Below, piece by piece: positions 63,806 to 64,000 of a DNA stretch of 64,000 nt. Both the position numbers and the translations under genes were made by a program. Source of the stretch: an uncultured Psychroserpens sp. (GTDB lineage Bacteria > Bacteroidota > Bacteroidia > Flavobacteriales > Flavobacteriaceae). Within the stretch, counting starts at the first letter, position 1, and each line of letters begins with the position of its first letter. The notes beneath the pieces were generated by a model, which ran no database searches, was not told the DNA's origin, and saw only the letters and a program-made list of their open reading frames with translations. Location of the stretch: positions 372,001 to 436,000 of the forward strand of contig NZ_CANMRL010000001.1 in the NCBI RefSeq assembly GCF_947500255.1, given 5' to 3'.

Positions 63806-64000
63806 TTAATTCCAATTTAATTGTTTTCGTTCGTTCCAGTAGTTAGTCGTATTAACAGCAAAATCCTTAAGCCGTTCTATATCATTTTCAGATAATTTAA
63901 ATGATGTCACCTTTGCATTGGATTCTAAATGCGTAACATTTGAGGCTCCACTTAAAACAATACTATCTTTTATTGTCTGCTGACAAAATTTTAAAGCAAC
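63806..64000 (-). CDS. Aldo/keto reductase, C-terminal part (cut by window)
   Basis: The last 64 residues of a protein whose start lies outside the window. ALKFCQQTIKDSIVLSGASN resembles the C-terminal aldo/keto reductase segment that binds NADPH, followed by LSENDIERLKDFAVNTTNYW. It probably heads or belongs to the redox-defence operon. Confidence is limited by the missing N-terminal part. Confidence 0.75.
   Translation of the reverse strand, partial: VALKFCQQTIKDSIVLSGASNVTHLESNAKVTSFKLSENDIERLKDFAVNTTNYWNERKQLNWN

Noticed and set aside
1-64000. CRISPR arrays, transposases, prophage, rRNA or tRNA genes
   Set aside because: I scanned intergenic regions and found no repeated spacer units, transposase motifs or cloverleaf-like sequences.

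Overview
This is an AT-rich chromosomal segment from a member of the Bacteroidota, almost certainly a (probably marine) Flavobacteriaceae. The evidence is two proteins ending in type IX secretion (T9SS) type A sorting domains, several TTG-N18-21-TAnnTTTG-type promoters, a mevalonate pathway, many short secreted proteins whose signal peptides end in AQ or SQ, and a general lack of Shine-Dalgarno sequences. I see no rRNA, tRNA, CRISPR, insertion sequence or phage. All identities and domain calls come from reading the sequence; no database was searched.

Layout. 1-5.8 kb: end of a DUF547 gene, a TIGR04283-type glycosyltransferase, a phosphoesterase, a BamA-like barrel, a GH113-like lipoprotein, a barrel protein and a second DUF547 gene. 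6.0-13.3 kb: a tightly coupled six-gene operon of flavoprotein, membrane 4Fe-4S protein, MORN-repeat protein and three glycosyltransferases. 13.3-17.4 kb: small genes (CarboxypepD_reg-like, transglutaminase-like, RibD-like reductase, YjbR-like, methyltransferase). 17.4-22.3 kb, minus strand: a catalytically degraded RluB-like protein, a nitrilase, a UbiA prenyltransferase, mevalonate kinase and diphosphomevalonate decarboxylase. 22.3-24.8 kb: DUF1697, a BaiN-like flavoprotein and GDPD. 25.7-32.9 kb: an RND efflux operon whose TolC protein is fused to a substrate-binding-like domain and which ends in a K+ channel gene.

33.2-44.8 kb is the most coherent physiological block: a micro-membrane protein, a succinate dehydrogenase/fumarate reductase CAB set, a small secreted protein, a Dcu-type C4-dicarboxylate transporter, a TlpA-like thioredoxin, aspartase, a porin, an atypical pyruvate kinase, and then a separately promoted UspA protein. 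Together these look like an aspartate/fumarate respiration module. A CRP/FNR-like dyad sits about 41 bp upstream of the predicted start of transcription.

44.8-55.9 kb holds an adenylate cyclase between two TerB-like paralogues, a TPR-HTH regulator, two T9SS cargo proteins sharing a recently duplicated sorting module, a lipoprotein and an HtrA-like protease. Gene fragments here show that 43.7-46.4 kb and 53.4-55.9 kb are two copies of an old segmental duplication that lost complementary genes. 55.9-64 kb, minus strand: a 1240-residue phosphoesterase / kinase-like / beta-barrel protein, then an ergothioneine and redox-defence cluster (EgtB, EgtD, hydrolase-OsmC fusion, MsrA, DUF427, aldo/keto reductase cut by the window edge).
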